Assembly (NCBI RefSeq): GCF_024207115.1
Contig: NZ_CP100128.1
Coordinates: 806,001-870,000 of the forward strand
Direction of reading: 5' to 3'
DNA: 64,000 nucleotides
Source: Chromobacterium sp. IIBBL 290-4
Lineage (GTDB): Bacteria; Pseudomonadota; Gammaproteobacteria; Burkholderiales; Chromobacteriaceae
Positions 54,336 through 63,900 of the stretch are shown piece by piece. How positions within the stretch are numbered: position 1 is the stretch's first letter; each line of letters opens with the position of its first letter. The notes below the pieces were generated by a model, which saw nothing but the letters and a program-made list of their open reading frames with translations, was not told the DNA's origin and did not search any database. A program made the translations under genes and the position numbers.

Positions 54336-57136
54336 TAGAGCCCTTCCACCCGCCGCCGCGTCTGCAGGATGGGCGGCGCCCAGGTTTCGCCGGGACGCTT
54401 CTTGCGCGTGGCCAGCGTCAGTTCGGACGGGGCGAAGATGTTGATGTTGTGGGTGTTCGGCGTGGTGATCAAATACTGCGCCTCGGTGGCCTTGAGGAAG
54501 CCGGCGACGCGGTCGATGTTGAAGATGTCGAGGTGGGCGAACGGTTCGTCGATGAAGACGAAGCCGGACGGATTGGACTCGTCCATCATCAAGCCGATCA
54601 GCAGGATCAGCGACTTCATCACCTGCTGGCCGCCGGAGGCCTCGCCGTCGTTCATGCCCATCATGCCCTTCTGGTCGAAGTTGAATTTCAACACCAGCCC
54701 GGCCTGGGCCAACACCGCGTCGTCGTTCTCCAGCTTGGGCAGCTCCACTTCCACCTGGATGCCGGCCAGCTCGCCCAGCCGCTTCACATTCTGGCCGTAG
54801 GCGCGCACGGTGGCGCGCAGCTTGCCGATATAGGCGGCGCGCGCTTCGTCGGTCAGCTCGCGCGAGCGGTCCACCTCGCCCTGGCGGCGCTGCCGTTCCT
54901 TATCCAGCGACGTCAGGTCTTCCACCAGCTTGTCCTTCAGCGCCAGCACCGAATCGTCCTGCTCCCAGTCGCCGCTTTGCAGCTTCTCTTCCAGATAATT
55001 CAGCTGGTGCTTGGCGTCGGCGGCGGTATCGAACTCGTCCTCCAGCTGCGCCACATGCTCCGGCGCCAGCGCCGCGTCCGGCAAACGCTCCGCCCACTCC
55101 CGCAGCTCGGCAATCAGCCGCCGCAATTGGCGGCGCGCCTGCTCCACGTCCTGCAGCTTCTGATTGTATTTGCCCAGGCTTTCCATCTCGCGCTGGCAGA
55201 CGCGGTCGTGCGCCAGGCGCGCGTCGCCATAACGCTGGTCGGCGGCATCCTTCTCGCCGCTGGCCTCGGCCAGGGCCGCGCCCTGGCGGGCGATCTCGGC
55301 TTCCAGTTCCGCCTTGCGCGATTCCAGCGCGGCGAATTCGTCGGCGCGGCTGTCCAGCTGGCGGATCGCGTCCATGCCGCCCAGATACTCGGCCAAGCCG
55401 GCCGCCTCGCGGGTGGCGGCCACCAGCCGCTCCTCATCGGCCAGGATGCGCACATTAAGTTGCTTCAGCTCATCGCGCACCGCCAGCAGGCGCGATTGCC
55501 GCGCCGCTTCGCCGAAGGCGTATTCATGCATGGGCACGCCGATGTGGCGCGCGCCGCGGCGCTCGCGGAAATAGCCGTCGCGGGTGATCCAGTCGCCGTC
55601 GGCATTCGCGCCCTCGCTCGCGTTCTCCACGCGAGTCACACTGTTCATCTGCCGGTACAGCCACTCCGGCGCGTCGGCGGAGAAGCGCACCACTTCCAGC
55701 AGGCTGCCCTTTTCGGCGCGCGGCGGCTTGCTGCGCTCCGGCACCACGAAATGGCGGTAGCGCAGCTTCTCGCCTATCTTCCAGGCCTCGCGGCGGTCCG
55801 ACTCCTTGTCCAGCAACACCACGTGGCGATAGCCGCGCAGCAGCGCTTCCACTGCGGCCTGCCAATTGGAATCCATCACCTCGACGATGTCGGACAGCAT
55901 GGCATGGCCTATGCCGGCCTCGTCCAGCGCCGCCTTGAACTGGCGCACGTCTTCCGGCGAACGGCCGCGGCCGATCTCCAGCGCCTCCAGATGCTGCTGG
56001 CTGTCCTGGCGCTGCTTTTTCAGCTCGCGCAGGCCGTCTTTCAATTGATCCGCTTCGGCGCGCAAGGCCGCCAGCTTGTCGGCCAGTTGCGCGGCATCGG
56101 CGCCGTATTCCTTGCCGGCCAGAGCCTGCAAGCGGTCGCGCTCCTTCAATTGGCCGGCCACGCCGGCATGCTCGCCCTTGGCCTTCATAAAGGCTTCCTG
56201 CACCGCCTGGCGCACCGTTTCCGCCGCGCCGCGCGCCTCGGCAGCGCTCACTTCCGCCGCCTTCAGCTTGGCCACCAGATCCAGCGTGTCGGCATGTTCG
56301 GCGCGCGCCTGGTTCAGCACATGGTAGCCGGCGCGGTAGTCGTTCCACTGCTTGCCGAAGGAGGCCTTGCCGTCCAGATAAGCCAGCACCGGCAGCGCCT
56401 CTTCGCGCAGCCGCTTGATGCCGGTTTGCAGCTGCTTCCATTCCAGGTAGCGGTTGGCGCGGTTCTTCATCGCTTCCACCCGCACCTGCAGCGCCTCTTC
56501 CTGGCGGCTCAGCGCCTCCAGCTCCAGCTCGGTGGCGCGCTGCTCGTCGCGCGCGCGCTGGTAGTTGTCCAGCACATCCTTGTCGCCGAAGACCTGGAAC
56601 ACCAGGTCCAAGAGCTGGCGAGGGCTGTATTCGGTCAGCTTGTCGGTGTCGCCCTGCTCCAGCGCCAGCACCTCGCCCACCGCGGCGGTCAGGCCGGCGG
56701 CCTCCAGGCGGCGGCGGTATTCCTGCACGCCCAGCCATTGCGCCTGGCCTTCGGCATGCTCCAGCGCGATATCGCCATCCAGGATGGCGTAGTGGCGCAC
56801 CCAGTCGCCGCCCTGCTTCTTGATGCGGCACAACAGGGTGACGGACTCGGAGACGATGGGGAAGAACGGCGTCGGATACAGGCCGCCGCCGACGCGGCGC
56901 GGGTTGTCCACCACGCCGCGCAGATAGGCGAAGGCCTCCTTGTTGTTGCGCACATAGCGCTTGTAGTCGCGCTTGCCGGAGCATTTGATCGCCAGCAAGG
57001 TGCGCAGCGCGTCCAGCAAGGTGGTCTTGCCGGAGCCATTGGGGCCGATGATGGTGACGATCTGCGCGTCCAGCGGCACGGTCAGCCGCTGCCAGAAGTC
57101 CCAGTGCACCATTTCCACCGATTTCATCTGGAACAT
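54335..57136 (-). CDS. mksB: MksB SMC-type ATPase
   Basis: 933 residues, about the size of Pseudomonas MksB. Walker A GPNGSGKTT at residues 31-39, signature SGGQQ at 834-838 and Walker B FIDEPFAHLD (861-870), with long coiled coils on each side of a central hinge-like region near residues 440-590. Like JetC, it is the motor that loops DNA with MksE and MksF. The start overlaps the mksE stop as TGATG. Confidence 0.92.
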   Translation of the reverse strand: MFQMKSVEMVHWDFWQRLTVPLDAQIVTIIGPNGSGKTTLLDALRTLLAIKCSGKRDYKRYVRNNKEAFAYLRGVVDNPRRVGGGLYPTPFFPIVSESVTLLCRIKKQGGDWVRHYAILDGDIALEHAEGQAQWLGVQEYRRRLEAAGLTAAVGEVLALEQGDTDKLTEYSPRQLLDLVFQVFGDKDVLDNYQRARDEQRATELELEALSRQEEALQVRVEAMKNRANRYLEWKQLQTGIKRLREEALPVLAYLDGKASFGKQWNDYRAGYHVLNQARAEHADTLDLVAKLKAAEVSAAEARGAAETVRQAVQEAFMKAKGEHAGVAGQLKERDRLQALAGKEYGADAAQLADKLAALRAEADQLKDGLRELKKQRQDSQQHLEALEIGRGRSPEDVRQFKAALDEAGIGHAMLSDIVEVMDSNWQAAVEALLRGYRHVVLLDKESDRREAWKIGEKLRYRHFVVPERSKPPRAEKGSLLEVVRFSADAPEWLYRQMNSVTRVENASEGANADGDWITRDGYFRERRGARHIGVPMHEYAFGEAARQSRLLAVRDELKQLNVRILADEERLVAATREAAGLAEYLGGMDAIRQLDSRADEFAALESRKAELEAEIARQGAALAEASGEKDAADQRYGDARLAHDRVCQREMESLGKYNQKLQDVEQARRQLRRLIAELREWAERLPDAALAPEHVAQLEDEFDTAADAKHQLNYLEEKLQSGDWEQDDSVLALKDKLVEDLTSLDKERQRRQGEVDRSRELTDEARAAYIGKLRATVRAYGQNVKRLGELAGIQVEVELPKLENDDAVLAQAGLVLKFNFDQKGMMGMNDGEASGGQQVMKSLILLIGLMMDESNPSGFVFIDEPFAHLDIFNIDRVAGFLKATEAQYLITTPNTHNINIFAPSELTLATRKKRPGETWAPPILQTRRRVEGL

Positions 57137-57894
57137 CAGCGCACCTCCCCATCCGCCGCGTCTTCCGCCGGCAGCTCAAACAGCGGACCGGCCGACTCAA
57201 TGTCGTCCGCCGCATTTTCTTCTTCGATATCTTCCGGCGCGCGCTTGTCGGCCAGCGCCTCGCGGCCTTCGCGCCGCAGCAGCACATCGGCCAGTGCGCC
57301 TTCGATGATGCGCGGCGCCAGTTGGGCGTAATCTATCATCAGGTCCAGCATCGGCCCCTCGTCCAGCCAGCGGTTGCGGCGGACGATGAAGCCCAGGTTG
57401 ACCAGCCGGCCCAGGTTGGCGTTGAAGCGGGTGCGGCCGCCCAGGGCCTTGCCGAAATCGGCGTACAGCGCGTCCTCGGAAATGCCGGTGGACACCGCCT
57501 CGCCGGTTTCCAGCGGCTTTTGCGCGCCGAACATATCGCTCTGGTTCTCCTTGCCGGCCTCGACGCGGGCGATCTGCCGCTCGCGCTTGGGCAGGATGAT
57601 CAGCGCCCACAAGATCACCAGCAGCGCCACGCCGTCGCGCGGCAGGCCCAGGTTGTTGTTGAGCCAGGCGTCGCCCGAGCCGAACACCGGCTCGGTCATT
57701 TCCGGCAGCAGCGCCGCGGCGATGTGCTCGGCATAGGGGTTCTCCACCAGCCGCAGGCCGACCGCGGCCAGGCTCTTGTCCAACTCGGCGCGGAAGATGT
57801 CGTCCAGCAGCGCCTTGCGCGCCAGCGCGTCGCCACGGGGCACCACGCGGTGCGCCAGCAGGCGGGCGGTGAGGGTTTTGATTTCGTGTTCCAT
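57136..57894 (-). CDS. mksE: MksE/JetB winged-helix subunit
   Basis: 252 residues, like Pseudomonas MksE (about 240). N-terminal and C-terminal winged-helix regions (for example EALLPEMTEPVFGSGDAWLNNNLG-like segment, then LGRLVNLGFIVRRNRWLDEGP) and an acidic tail (residues ~225-250). It binds MksF and the SMC heads as a Kite-type subunit. One base separates it from the 72-residue gene upstream. Confidence 0.88.
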   Translation of the reverse strand: MEHEIKTLTARLLAHRVVPRGDALARKALLDDIFRAELDKSLAAVGLRLVENPYAEHIAAALLPEMTEPVFGSGDAWLNNNLGLPRDGVALLVILWALIILPKRERQIARVEAGKENQSDMFGAQKPLETGEAVSTGISEDALYADFGKALGGRTRFNANLGRLVNLGFIVRRNRWLDEGPMLDLMIDYAQLAPRIIEGALADVLLRREGREALADKRAPEDIEEENAADDIESAGPLFELPAEDAADGEVR

Positions 57895-57895
57895 A

Positions 57896-58114
57896 TTATT
57901 TCTTGGCTTGCGCCACGCTCTGGATCAGCATCAGCGCGGCGGAGGCCGCCAGCGCGGCATCGCGCGGGTCGGCCAGATCCTGGTTGAAGCGCGGCAGCAA
58001 TTGCCGGTAATGCGCCAGCAAGGCTTGCACTTCGGTATTCACATCGCCGCCGAGGCGGGTTTCCATCCTGGCTACCGTCTCGGCCAGTTCTTGCCGGGTA
58101 ATCGTCGGTTTCAT
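57896..58114 (-). CDS. Small helical protein of unknown function in the mks operon
   Basis: 72 residues (begins MKPTITRQELAETVARMETRLGG, ends LMLIQSVAQAKK), predicted mostly alpha-helical with no membrane segment. GGGAG precedes the ATG and the gene ends one base before mksE, so it is very probably translated with the operon. I do not recognise a family. MksFEBG operons I know of go straight from mksF to mksE, so it may be an accessory or regulatory subunit. It could instead be a Chromobacterium-lineage passenger. Confidence 0.6.
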   Translation of the reverse strand: MKPTITRQELAETVARMETRLGGDVNTEVQALLAHYRQLLPRFNQDLADPRDAALAASAALMLIQSVAQAKK

Positions 58115-58303
58115 TTCACACGCTCCCGCAGTGGGTGGTGAGGCAGGCATCCCCGCCAGGGGGAGGAGCTTTGGGCGGCTATCGATAGGCCACGCGCCGC
58201 AATACTTATGCGCATAAGCGTCGAGTCTCCCCTCTCCCCTCGCGGGAGAGGGGCCGGGGGTGAGGGGGTCGAATGCGAGCGTGGCAATCCCGCGCGCATC
58301 CAT
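58115..58303. other. Palindrome-rich spacer between mksF and the small gene
   Basis: About 190 bp. It contains the perfect palindrome CTTATGCGCATAAG (58205-58218) and a REP-like hairpin CCCCTCTCCC-CTCGC-GGGAGAGGGG (58229-58253), of the same type as at 15.66-16.25 kb. No T tract follows, so it does not clearly end transcription. It splits an otherwise gapless operon. Confidence 0.65.
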
Positions 58304-59569
58304 TCAGCGCTTTCCCATCGCCACCAACTTGGCGTCGGACAGCGTCGCCACCTCCGGGTGGTCCGGCACTATCACGCCATCGCCGCCCTGCAGGCTGAAC
58401 GGCAGCTTGGCCAGCGCGGCGACGATGCTCTGGTCGTTGCTGGTTTCCGGATCGCCGATCAAGGACAACAGGGACAGGCGATAAGCGGTTTCGTTGTAGC
58501 TGTCGGCCAGCACCGCCTGGCTGATATGGGCGTCGGCCGCGCCGCTCATGCCCAGCGTGAGCAGCGCGTCGTACATGTCCTCGGCCTCCAGCAGCCGCTC
58601 CATCTCCGGCGCGTCGGCCATAGGCGCGGCTTCGCTGCCCGGCAACACATGCTCGCCGGCCTTGGCGCGCTCGCGGGCCAATAATTCGAATTCGGCCACA
58701 TCGGCCAATTCCGGCGTGGACAGGAAGGCCGGCTCCAGGCAGATGGACAGCCCGTCCGCCAGCTTGCCGGCCAGCGTGGCCGAGCCCTGGCGGCGCAGCC
58801 AATCGGCGATGTCGGTGGAGGTGAGGCCGGAATTGCCCAGGTGCACGCGCTGCGCGGCCAGCTGCGCCAGACGGCGCTCAAAGGTGCCGGCCAGCGCCAG
58901 CATGCGGCTTTGCGCCAGCGCGATGGCCTGCGCCTGGTTCAGCACCAGCAGGCTCAAGCTTTCGTCCTGGGTCAGGCCTTTCACCACCTCGGTGGATTTC
59001 GCCACCCAGCGCCATACCGCTTCCAGCCTATGCTGGGCGGCGCGGATGCGGAATTCGGACTGCGACTCCAGCGCCTCTTCGAACTCCGCGTACAGCTCGT
59101 TCAGCCGCGCCAGCAAGTGCTTGAGCGCCTCGTCCGACACCTGCCCCACCGCCTGGCCGGCGGCGACCTGGCTGGTCAGATAACCCAGCTCCACGTCGTC
59201 GCCGACGAAATCTATCATCGTCGCCAAGGCCGCCAGCGCCACTCGCGCGCCCTCGGACAACTGGTAAACGCCGCCGTCGCTGTCGTAAACCAGCAAATCG
59301 CCTTCGCGCAAACGCCCCAGAATGGTGGCCAGTTTGGTATCGTTAAGATAAGAGAAGCGCTGGGCGATTTCCTGCGGCGTCCATTGCGGCGCTTCGGCGC
59401 GGCCGCCCAGCTCATGCAGCACCAGGAGGCGCATCAGCACTTCCTCGTCGCCGCCGCGGAACAGCGTGACGAAAACGGACAAATAGCCCCAGGCGCCTTG
59501 CAGCCGCGACACGGCCTGCAAAGAGCCGGGCTCAATGCCGGGCTGGAAGAAATCGGACAAGGAATCCAA
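58304..59569 (-). CDS. mksF: MksF/JetA kleisin subunit
   Basis: 421 residues, close to the ~430 of Pseudomonas MksF. N-terminal winged helix (WTPQEIAQRFSYLNDTKLATILGRL), central coiled-coil region and C-terminal wing-like part. The only good start is a TTG at 59569 with GGAG five bases upstream; the frame lacks an upstream ATG that fits. It bridges the MksB heads. It begins the operon and is divergent from the aspartoacylase gene. Confidence 0.85.
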   Translation of the reverse strand: MDSLSDFFQPGIEPGSLQAVSRLQGAWGYLSVFVTLFRGGDEEVLMRLLVLHELGGRAEAPQWTPQEIAQRFSYLNDTKLATILGRLREGDLLVYDSDGGVYQLSEGARVALAALATMIDFVGDDVELGYLTSQVAAGQAVGQVSDEALKHLLARLNELYAEFEEALESQSEFRIRAAQHRLEAVWRWVAKSTEVVKGLTQDESLSLLVLNQAQAIALAQSRMLALAGTFERRLAQLAAQRVHLGNSGLTSTDIADWLRRQGSATLAGKLADGLSICLEPAFLSTPELADVAEFELLARERAKAGEHVLPGSEAAPMADAPEMERLLEAEDMYDALLTLGMSGAADAHISQAVLADSYNETAYRLSLLSLIGDPETSNDQSIVAALAKLPFSLQGGDGVIVPDHPEVATLSDAKLVAMGKR

Positions 59570-59689
59570 ACGCGCTCCACAATGGGAATCAAAGCGCAGA
59601 TTGTCCCGGCCGGCCGGCGCTTCGTCAACGCGGCGGCGCGCTTTATGCAAACAGCAATATACAATAGAGAACACCGAGAAGGAGCCATC

Positions 59690-60817
59690 ATGCATGTCCG
59701 CCACCATCCGCTGCTGTCGCCCAGCCTGGGCACCCAGCGCGCGCTTACCAGTTTCCACTTCGGCCAGAGCGGACAAGGCGAAAAAGTGCACATCCAGGCC
59801 AGCCTGCACGCCGACGAATTGCCCGGCATGCTGGTGGCCTGGCATTTGAAGCAGCGGCTGCGGCTGCTGGAAGACGAAGGCGCGATCCGCGGCGAAATCA
59901 CCGTGCTGCCGGTGGCCAACCCGATAGGCCTGAACCAGAACCAGAACGGCCGCCTGCTGGGCCGCTTCGAGCTTTTGTCCGGCCAGAACTTCAATCGCCA
60001 TTACCTGCCGATGGCCGAGCCGGTGTTCGCCGCCGTGCGCGGCCAGCTGGGCCCCGACGCCAGCGCCAACACCCGGCTGATCCGCGAGGCCATGCGCAAT
60101 GTGCTGCTGCAGCACCGGCCGCAAACCGAGCTGCAATCGCTGCGCCACACCTTGCACTCCCTGGCCTTCGACGCCGACATCATGCTGGACCTGCACTGCG
60201 ACAGCCGCGCCGATCTGCATCTCTACACCGGCACGCCGCTGTGGGATCAATGCGAGCCGCTGTCGCGCTACCTGGGCGCCTGCGCCAGCCTGCTGGCGGA
60301 AGATTCCGGCGATCAGCCCTTCGACGAAGCCTGCAGCCAGCCCTGGTGGCAGCTGCGCGATCTGGCGGCTCAGTCCGGCCTGTCCGTGCCCATAGAAATG
60401 GCCTGTCTGGCGGTGACGGTGGAGCTGCGCGGCGAATGGGACGTCAACCATGAATACGCCGCCCGCGACGCCGAGGGCATCATCCACTTCCTGCAGCACC
60501 GCGGCGTGATCGCCGGCGACGCGCCGGAGCTGCCGCCGCTGCGCCACCCCGCTACCCCGCTGGCCGGCTCGGAAGACCTGTTGGCGCCCCACGCCGGCGT
60601 GGTGGTGTACCGGGCCGAACCGGGCAGCCTGCTCAGTCCGGGCGATCTGGTGGCCGACGTGATCGACCCGGAACACGACGTGGTCAGCCAGGTGTGCACC
60701 CAGCGCGGCGGCGTGTTGTACGCCACCAGCGACCGGCCCTACGCCACCGCAGGGCTGGGCATCGCCCGCGTGGCCGGCGACACCGCTTTCAAGAGCGGCA
60801 AACTGCTGACGGCCTGA
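59690..60817 (+). CDS. Succinylglutamate desuccinylase/aspartoacylase family protein
   Basis: 375 residues, M14-like zinc hydrolase. Zinc ligands H40 and E43 in SLHADELPG and a His in IMLDLHCD; LHLYTGTPLW and ACLAVTVELRGEWDVN follow, with a C-terminal beta-barrel-like part. This subgroup probably removes an acyl group from an N-acyl amino acid or related compound; the substrate is unknown. AAGGAG six bases before the ATG. Confidence 0.88.
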   Translation: MHVRHHPLLSPSLGTQRALTSFHFGQSGQGEKVHIQASLHADELPGMLVAWHLKQRLRLLEDEGAIRGEITVLPVANPIGLNQNQNGRLLGRFELLSGQNFNRHYLPMAEPVFAAVRGQLGPDASANTRLIREAMRNVLLQHRPQTELQSLRHTLHSLAFDADIMLDLHCDSRADLHLYTGTPLWDQCEPLSRYLGACASLLAEDSGDQPFDEACSQPWWQLRDLAAQSGLSVPIEMACLAVTVELRGEWDVNHEYAARDAEGIIHFLQHRGVIAGDAPELPPLRHPATPLAGSEDLLAPHAGVVVYRAEPGSLLSPGDLVADVIDPEHDVVSQVCTQRGGVLYATSDRPYATAGLGIARVAGDTAFKSGKLLTA

Positions 60818-60836
60818 CGGAATTTTCCCTCCGCGC

Positions 60837-60861
60837 GCGGATCAAACCGCCTTTGATCCGC
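60837..60861. other. Perfect hairpin upstream of ivy
   Basis: GCGGATCAAA-CCGCC-TTTGATCCGC is an exact 10-bp stem, in the 61 bp between the aspartoacylase stop and the ivy start. There is no T tract, so it may be an mRNA-stability element or operator. Confidence 0.5.
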
Positions 60862-60878
60862 CCGGATGGAGCCGAAAC

Positions 60879-61337
60879 ATGAAAATCCTACCCTCGCTCG
60901 CGCTTGCCATCGCCCTTGGCGCCGCCCTGCCGTCCATGGCGGAAGACGCCCAGGCCGTAGCGGTGTTCGCCGAACTGCCGGCCAAGCCGGACTATCATGC
61001 CGCCTGGCTCAAAATGCTGAGCGGCGAGAAATCCGTGCCGCGCTGGCTGCGCGCCGCCCGCGCCACCAGCTCGCCTTATCAAGCCGTAACGATAGACGGC
61101 AAGAAGTACCTGGCCGGCGATATGTGCAAGCCGCACGACTGCTTCAATCATCGCTTCCTGGGCCTGTTCAGCGCCGACAAGCAGCGCGCCTGGGGCTTGC
61201 TGGTCACCGTCGCCGATACGCCGGGCGCGATGGAGCAACCGGCGAAACACGCCAGATTGCGCTGGTTCGGCAACCCGGATCCAGCGCAAAGAGACTATCT
61301 CAACGGCCAATTGCAGGCCGACCCTAACTGGAAATAA
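60879..61337 (+). CDS. ivy: Ivy-family C-type lysozyme inhibitor
   Basis: 152 residues with a signal peptide (cleavage near SMA|EDA, residue 21). The hallmark loop CKPHDC (C83-C88) that plugs the lysozyme active site is present, followed by NHRFLGLFSADKQRAWGLLV. It is periplasmic and protects peptidoglycan against host or competitor lysozyme. Followed directly by the DUF333 lipoprotein. Confidence 0.93.
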   Translation: MKILPSLALAIALGAALPSMAEDAQAVAVFAELPAKPDYHAAWLKMLSGEKSVPRWLRAARATSSPYQAVTIDGKKYLAGDMCKPHDCFNHRFLGLFSADKQRAWGLLVTVADTPGAMEQPAKHARLRWFGNPDPAQRDYLNGQLQADPNWK

Positions 61338-61579
61338 TGATGAAAACCACCCTCTTCCACGCCCTGGCGCTTGCCGCCCTGCTGGCCGGCTGCGCCCAAG
61401 ACCAGCCGCAAGCGCCGCTGATCGGCATGGCCAACCCGGCCTCGGTGTTCTGCAAGGAGCAAGCCGGCAAGCTGGAAATGCGCAAGGACGCCAGCGGCAA
61501 CGAATACGGCATGTGCCACCTGCCGGATGGCCGCGTGGTAGATGAATGGGCGTTTTACCGGGAAAAGCATCCCCAATGA
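61337..61579 (+). CDS. DUF333 lipoprotein
   Basis: 80 residues. Lipobox LAGC (Cys19) and a DUF333 domain: MANPASVFCKEQAGKLEMRKDASGNEYGMCHLPDGRVVDEWAFYRE. Its relatives are annotated as hemolysin-type or putative lysozyme-linked small lipoproteins, with unclear function. The first ATG (61337) overlaps the ivy stop; a second ATG three bases on is equally possible. Confidence 0.88.
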   Translation: MMKTTLFHALALAALLAGCAQDQPQAPLIGMANPASVFCKEQAGKLEMRKDASGNEYGMCHLPDGRVVDEWAFYREKHPQ

Positions 61580-61606
61580 ATCAGGCCTGGGGATGACATA
61601 ACCATT

Positions 61607-61644
61607 TTATCCACAGCCATGGACATTTCCCAGACTTGTCCACA
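61607..61644 (+). promoter_or_regulatory. Two DnaA-box-like sites
   Basis: TTATCCACA (61607-61615) is a perfect 9-mer DnaA box. TTGTCCACA (61636-61644) differs at one position and lies 29 bp further on in the same orientation. They are in the spacer between the DUF333 gene and the ABC operon terminator. Whether DnaA binds is unknown. Confidence 0.45.
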
Positions 61645-61647
61645 GCA

Positions 61648-61687
61648 TAAAAAAAGCCCGCCGGCAAACTACGCCGACGGGCTTTTT
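61648..61687. terminator. Bidirectional terminator between the DUF333 gene and the ABC operon
   Basis: AAAAAGCCCGCCGGC and GCCGACGGGCTTTTT form a long stem with A- and T-runs, between the convergent genes, so it can end both transcripts. Confidence 0.92.
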
Positions 61688-61710
61688 CCTACCCCCTTGG
61701 CAGGGAAATT

Positions 61711-62478
<768 letters not shown>

Positions 62479-62497
62479 CTATGAATCCCCGTATTTC

Positions 62498-63211
62498 TCA
62501 GCTCTTGGTCGGGCGCAGATAAGCCATCCAGCGCGTTTCGGCCTTGCGGAACAAGCCGACCAGAATAAAGGTGATGCTCAAGTACAGCAGCGCGGCCAGG
62601 CCGAAGGCATTGAAGGAATCGTAAGTGGCGGCGTTGACGTCGCGCGCGACCTTCAAAATGTCCGGCACCGTGGCGGTAAAGGCCACCGTGGTGGCGTGCA
62701 GCATCAGGATCACTTCGTTGCTGTACGCCGGCAGCGCGCGGCGCAGGGCCGACGGGATGATGACCCGGCGGTACAGCGTGAAGTCGCTCATGCCGTATGC
62801 GCGGCCCGCCTCGATCTCGCCATACGGCGTAGCCTTGATGGCGCCGGCGAAGATCTCGGTGGTGTAGGCGCAGGTATTGAGCGCGAACGCCAGGATGGTG
62901 CAGTTGTAGCCTTCGCGGAAGAAGTGGTTCAAAAAGCCCACCTCGCGCACCGCGTCCAGGCTGTACATGCCGGTGTAGAAGAACAGCAGCTGCACATACA
63001 GCGGCGTGCCGCGGAACACATAGGTGTACAGCCACACCGGACGCGCCAGCCACTTGATCTTGGATACCCGCGCCACCGCCAACGGAATCGACACCACGAA
63101 GCCGAAAGCTATCGACAGCACCAAAAGCCACATGGTAACAGCCAGGCCGGACAGGTGGTAGCCATCGCTCCACAGAAATGCCTTCCAGTATTGCTGGATG
63201 ATGTCGATCAT
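62498..63211 (-). CDS. Polar amino-acid ABC permease, HisM-like
   Basis: 237 residues, five membrane helices and the EAA loop EAGRAYGMSDFTLYRRVIIPSALRRALP. Most like HisM (lysine/arginine/ornithine/histidine uptake). Its ATG overlaps the stop of the upstream permease gene (ATGA) and the ATPase gene is 20 bp downstream. Confidence 0.92.
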   Translation of the reverse strand: MIDIIQQYWKAFLWSDGYHLSGLAVTMWLLVLSIAFGFVVSIPLAVARVSKIKWLARPVWLYTYVFRGTPLYVQLLFFYTGMYSLDAVREVGFLNHFFREGYNCTILAFALNTCAYTTEIFAGAIKATPYGEIEAGRAYGMSDFTLYRRVIIPSALRRALPAYSNEVILMLHATTVAFTATVPDILKVARDVNAATYDSFNAFGLAALLYLSITFILVGLFRKAETRWMAYLRPTKS

Positions 63212-63900
63212 AGCTCGGCCTCCCTCACACCCATCGAATAGCGGCGCTCCAGCCACATCAACACGAAATTGGACAGCGTGGTCAGCAGAAGGTAGATCGC
63301 CCCCGCCACCAGCGTGAAGAAGAACACCTTGTAAGTGCTCTTGCCGGCGTCGATGGACGCCTTCACCACATCGGCCAGGCCGATGATGGACACCAGCGCG
63401 GTGGCTTTCAGCATCACCTGCCAGTTATTGGAAATGCCGGGCAGCGCGAAACGCATCATCTGCGGAAACTGCACCCGGTGGAAAACCTGCCAAGACGTCA
63501 TGCCGTAAGCGATGCCGGCCTCGATCTGCCCCTTGGGCACGGACAGGAAAGCGCCGCGCAGCGTCTCGGTGAAATAAGCGCCGTAAATGAAACCCAGCGT
63601 GACGATGCCGGACACGAACGGGTCGAGGTTGATCTGATCCACGCCCAACGACTCGGTGATCTTGTTCATGCCGATCTGCAAGCTGTAGAAGATCAGCAGC
63701 ATCAGCACCAGATCGGGCACGCCGCGCACCAAAGTGGTGTAGACGGTGGAAATCCCGCCCAGCACGGGGTTATGCGACAACTTGGCGCCCGCGCCAAACA
63801 GGCCAATGACGAAAGCCAAGAGCAGCGACAGCACCGACAGCTCCAGCGTCACCAGGGTCCCCTGCCAGATAATGGGACCGAATCCATCCAGAAACATCAT
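63208..63900 (-). CDS. Polar amino-acid ABC permease, HisQ-like
   Basis: 230 residues, five membrane helices and the EAA loop EAGIAYGMTSWQVFHRVQFPQMMRFALP. Start at 63900 with GGGG upstream; a second Met follows at 63897. The binding-protein gene that normally completes this set is not within the window and may lie just upstream. Confidence 0.92.
   Translation of the reverse strand: MMFLDGFGPIIWQGTLVTLELSVLSLLLAFVIGLFGAGAKLSHNPVLGGISTVYTTLVRGVPDLVLMLLIFYSLQIGMNKITESLGVDQINLDPFVSGIVTLGFIYGAYFTETLRGAFLSVPKGQIEAGIAYGMTSWQVFHRVQFPQMMRFALPGISNNWQVMLKATALVSIIGLADVVKASIDAGKSTYKVFFFTLVAGAIYLLLTTLSNFVLMWLERRYSMGVREAEL

Noticed and set aside
54239..57331. A 1030-codon plus-strand frame opposite mksB
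   Set aside because: It is low-complexity (Gln/His/Leu/Ala) and mirrors the codon bias of mksB, whose ATPase motifs are intact.
53103..59569. Housekeeping MukBEF condensin
   Set aside because: Sizes and the MksG Toprim partner fit MksBEFG/Wadjet; MukB is about 1480 residues.
61607..61644. Replication origin
   Set aside because: Only two DnaA-like boxes, no AT-rich unwinding region and no dnaA/dnaN or partition genes.
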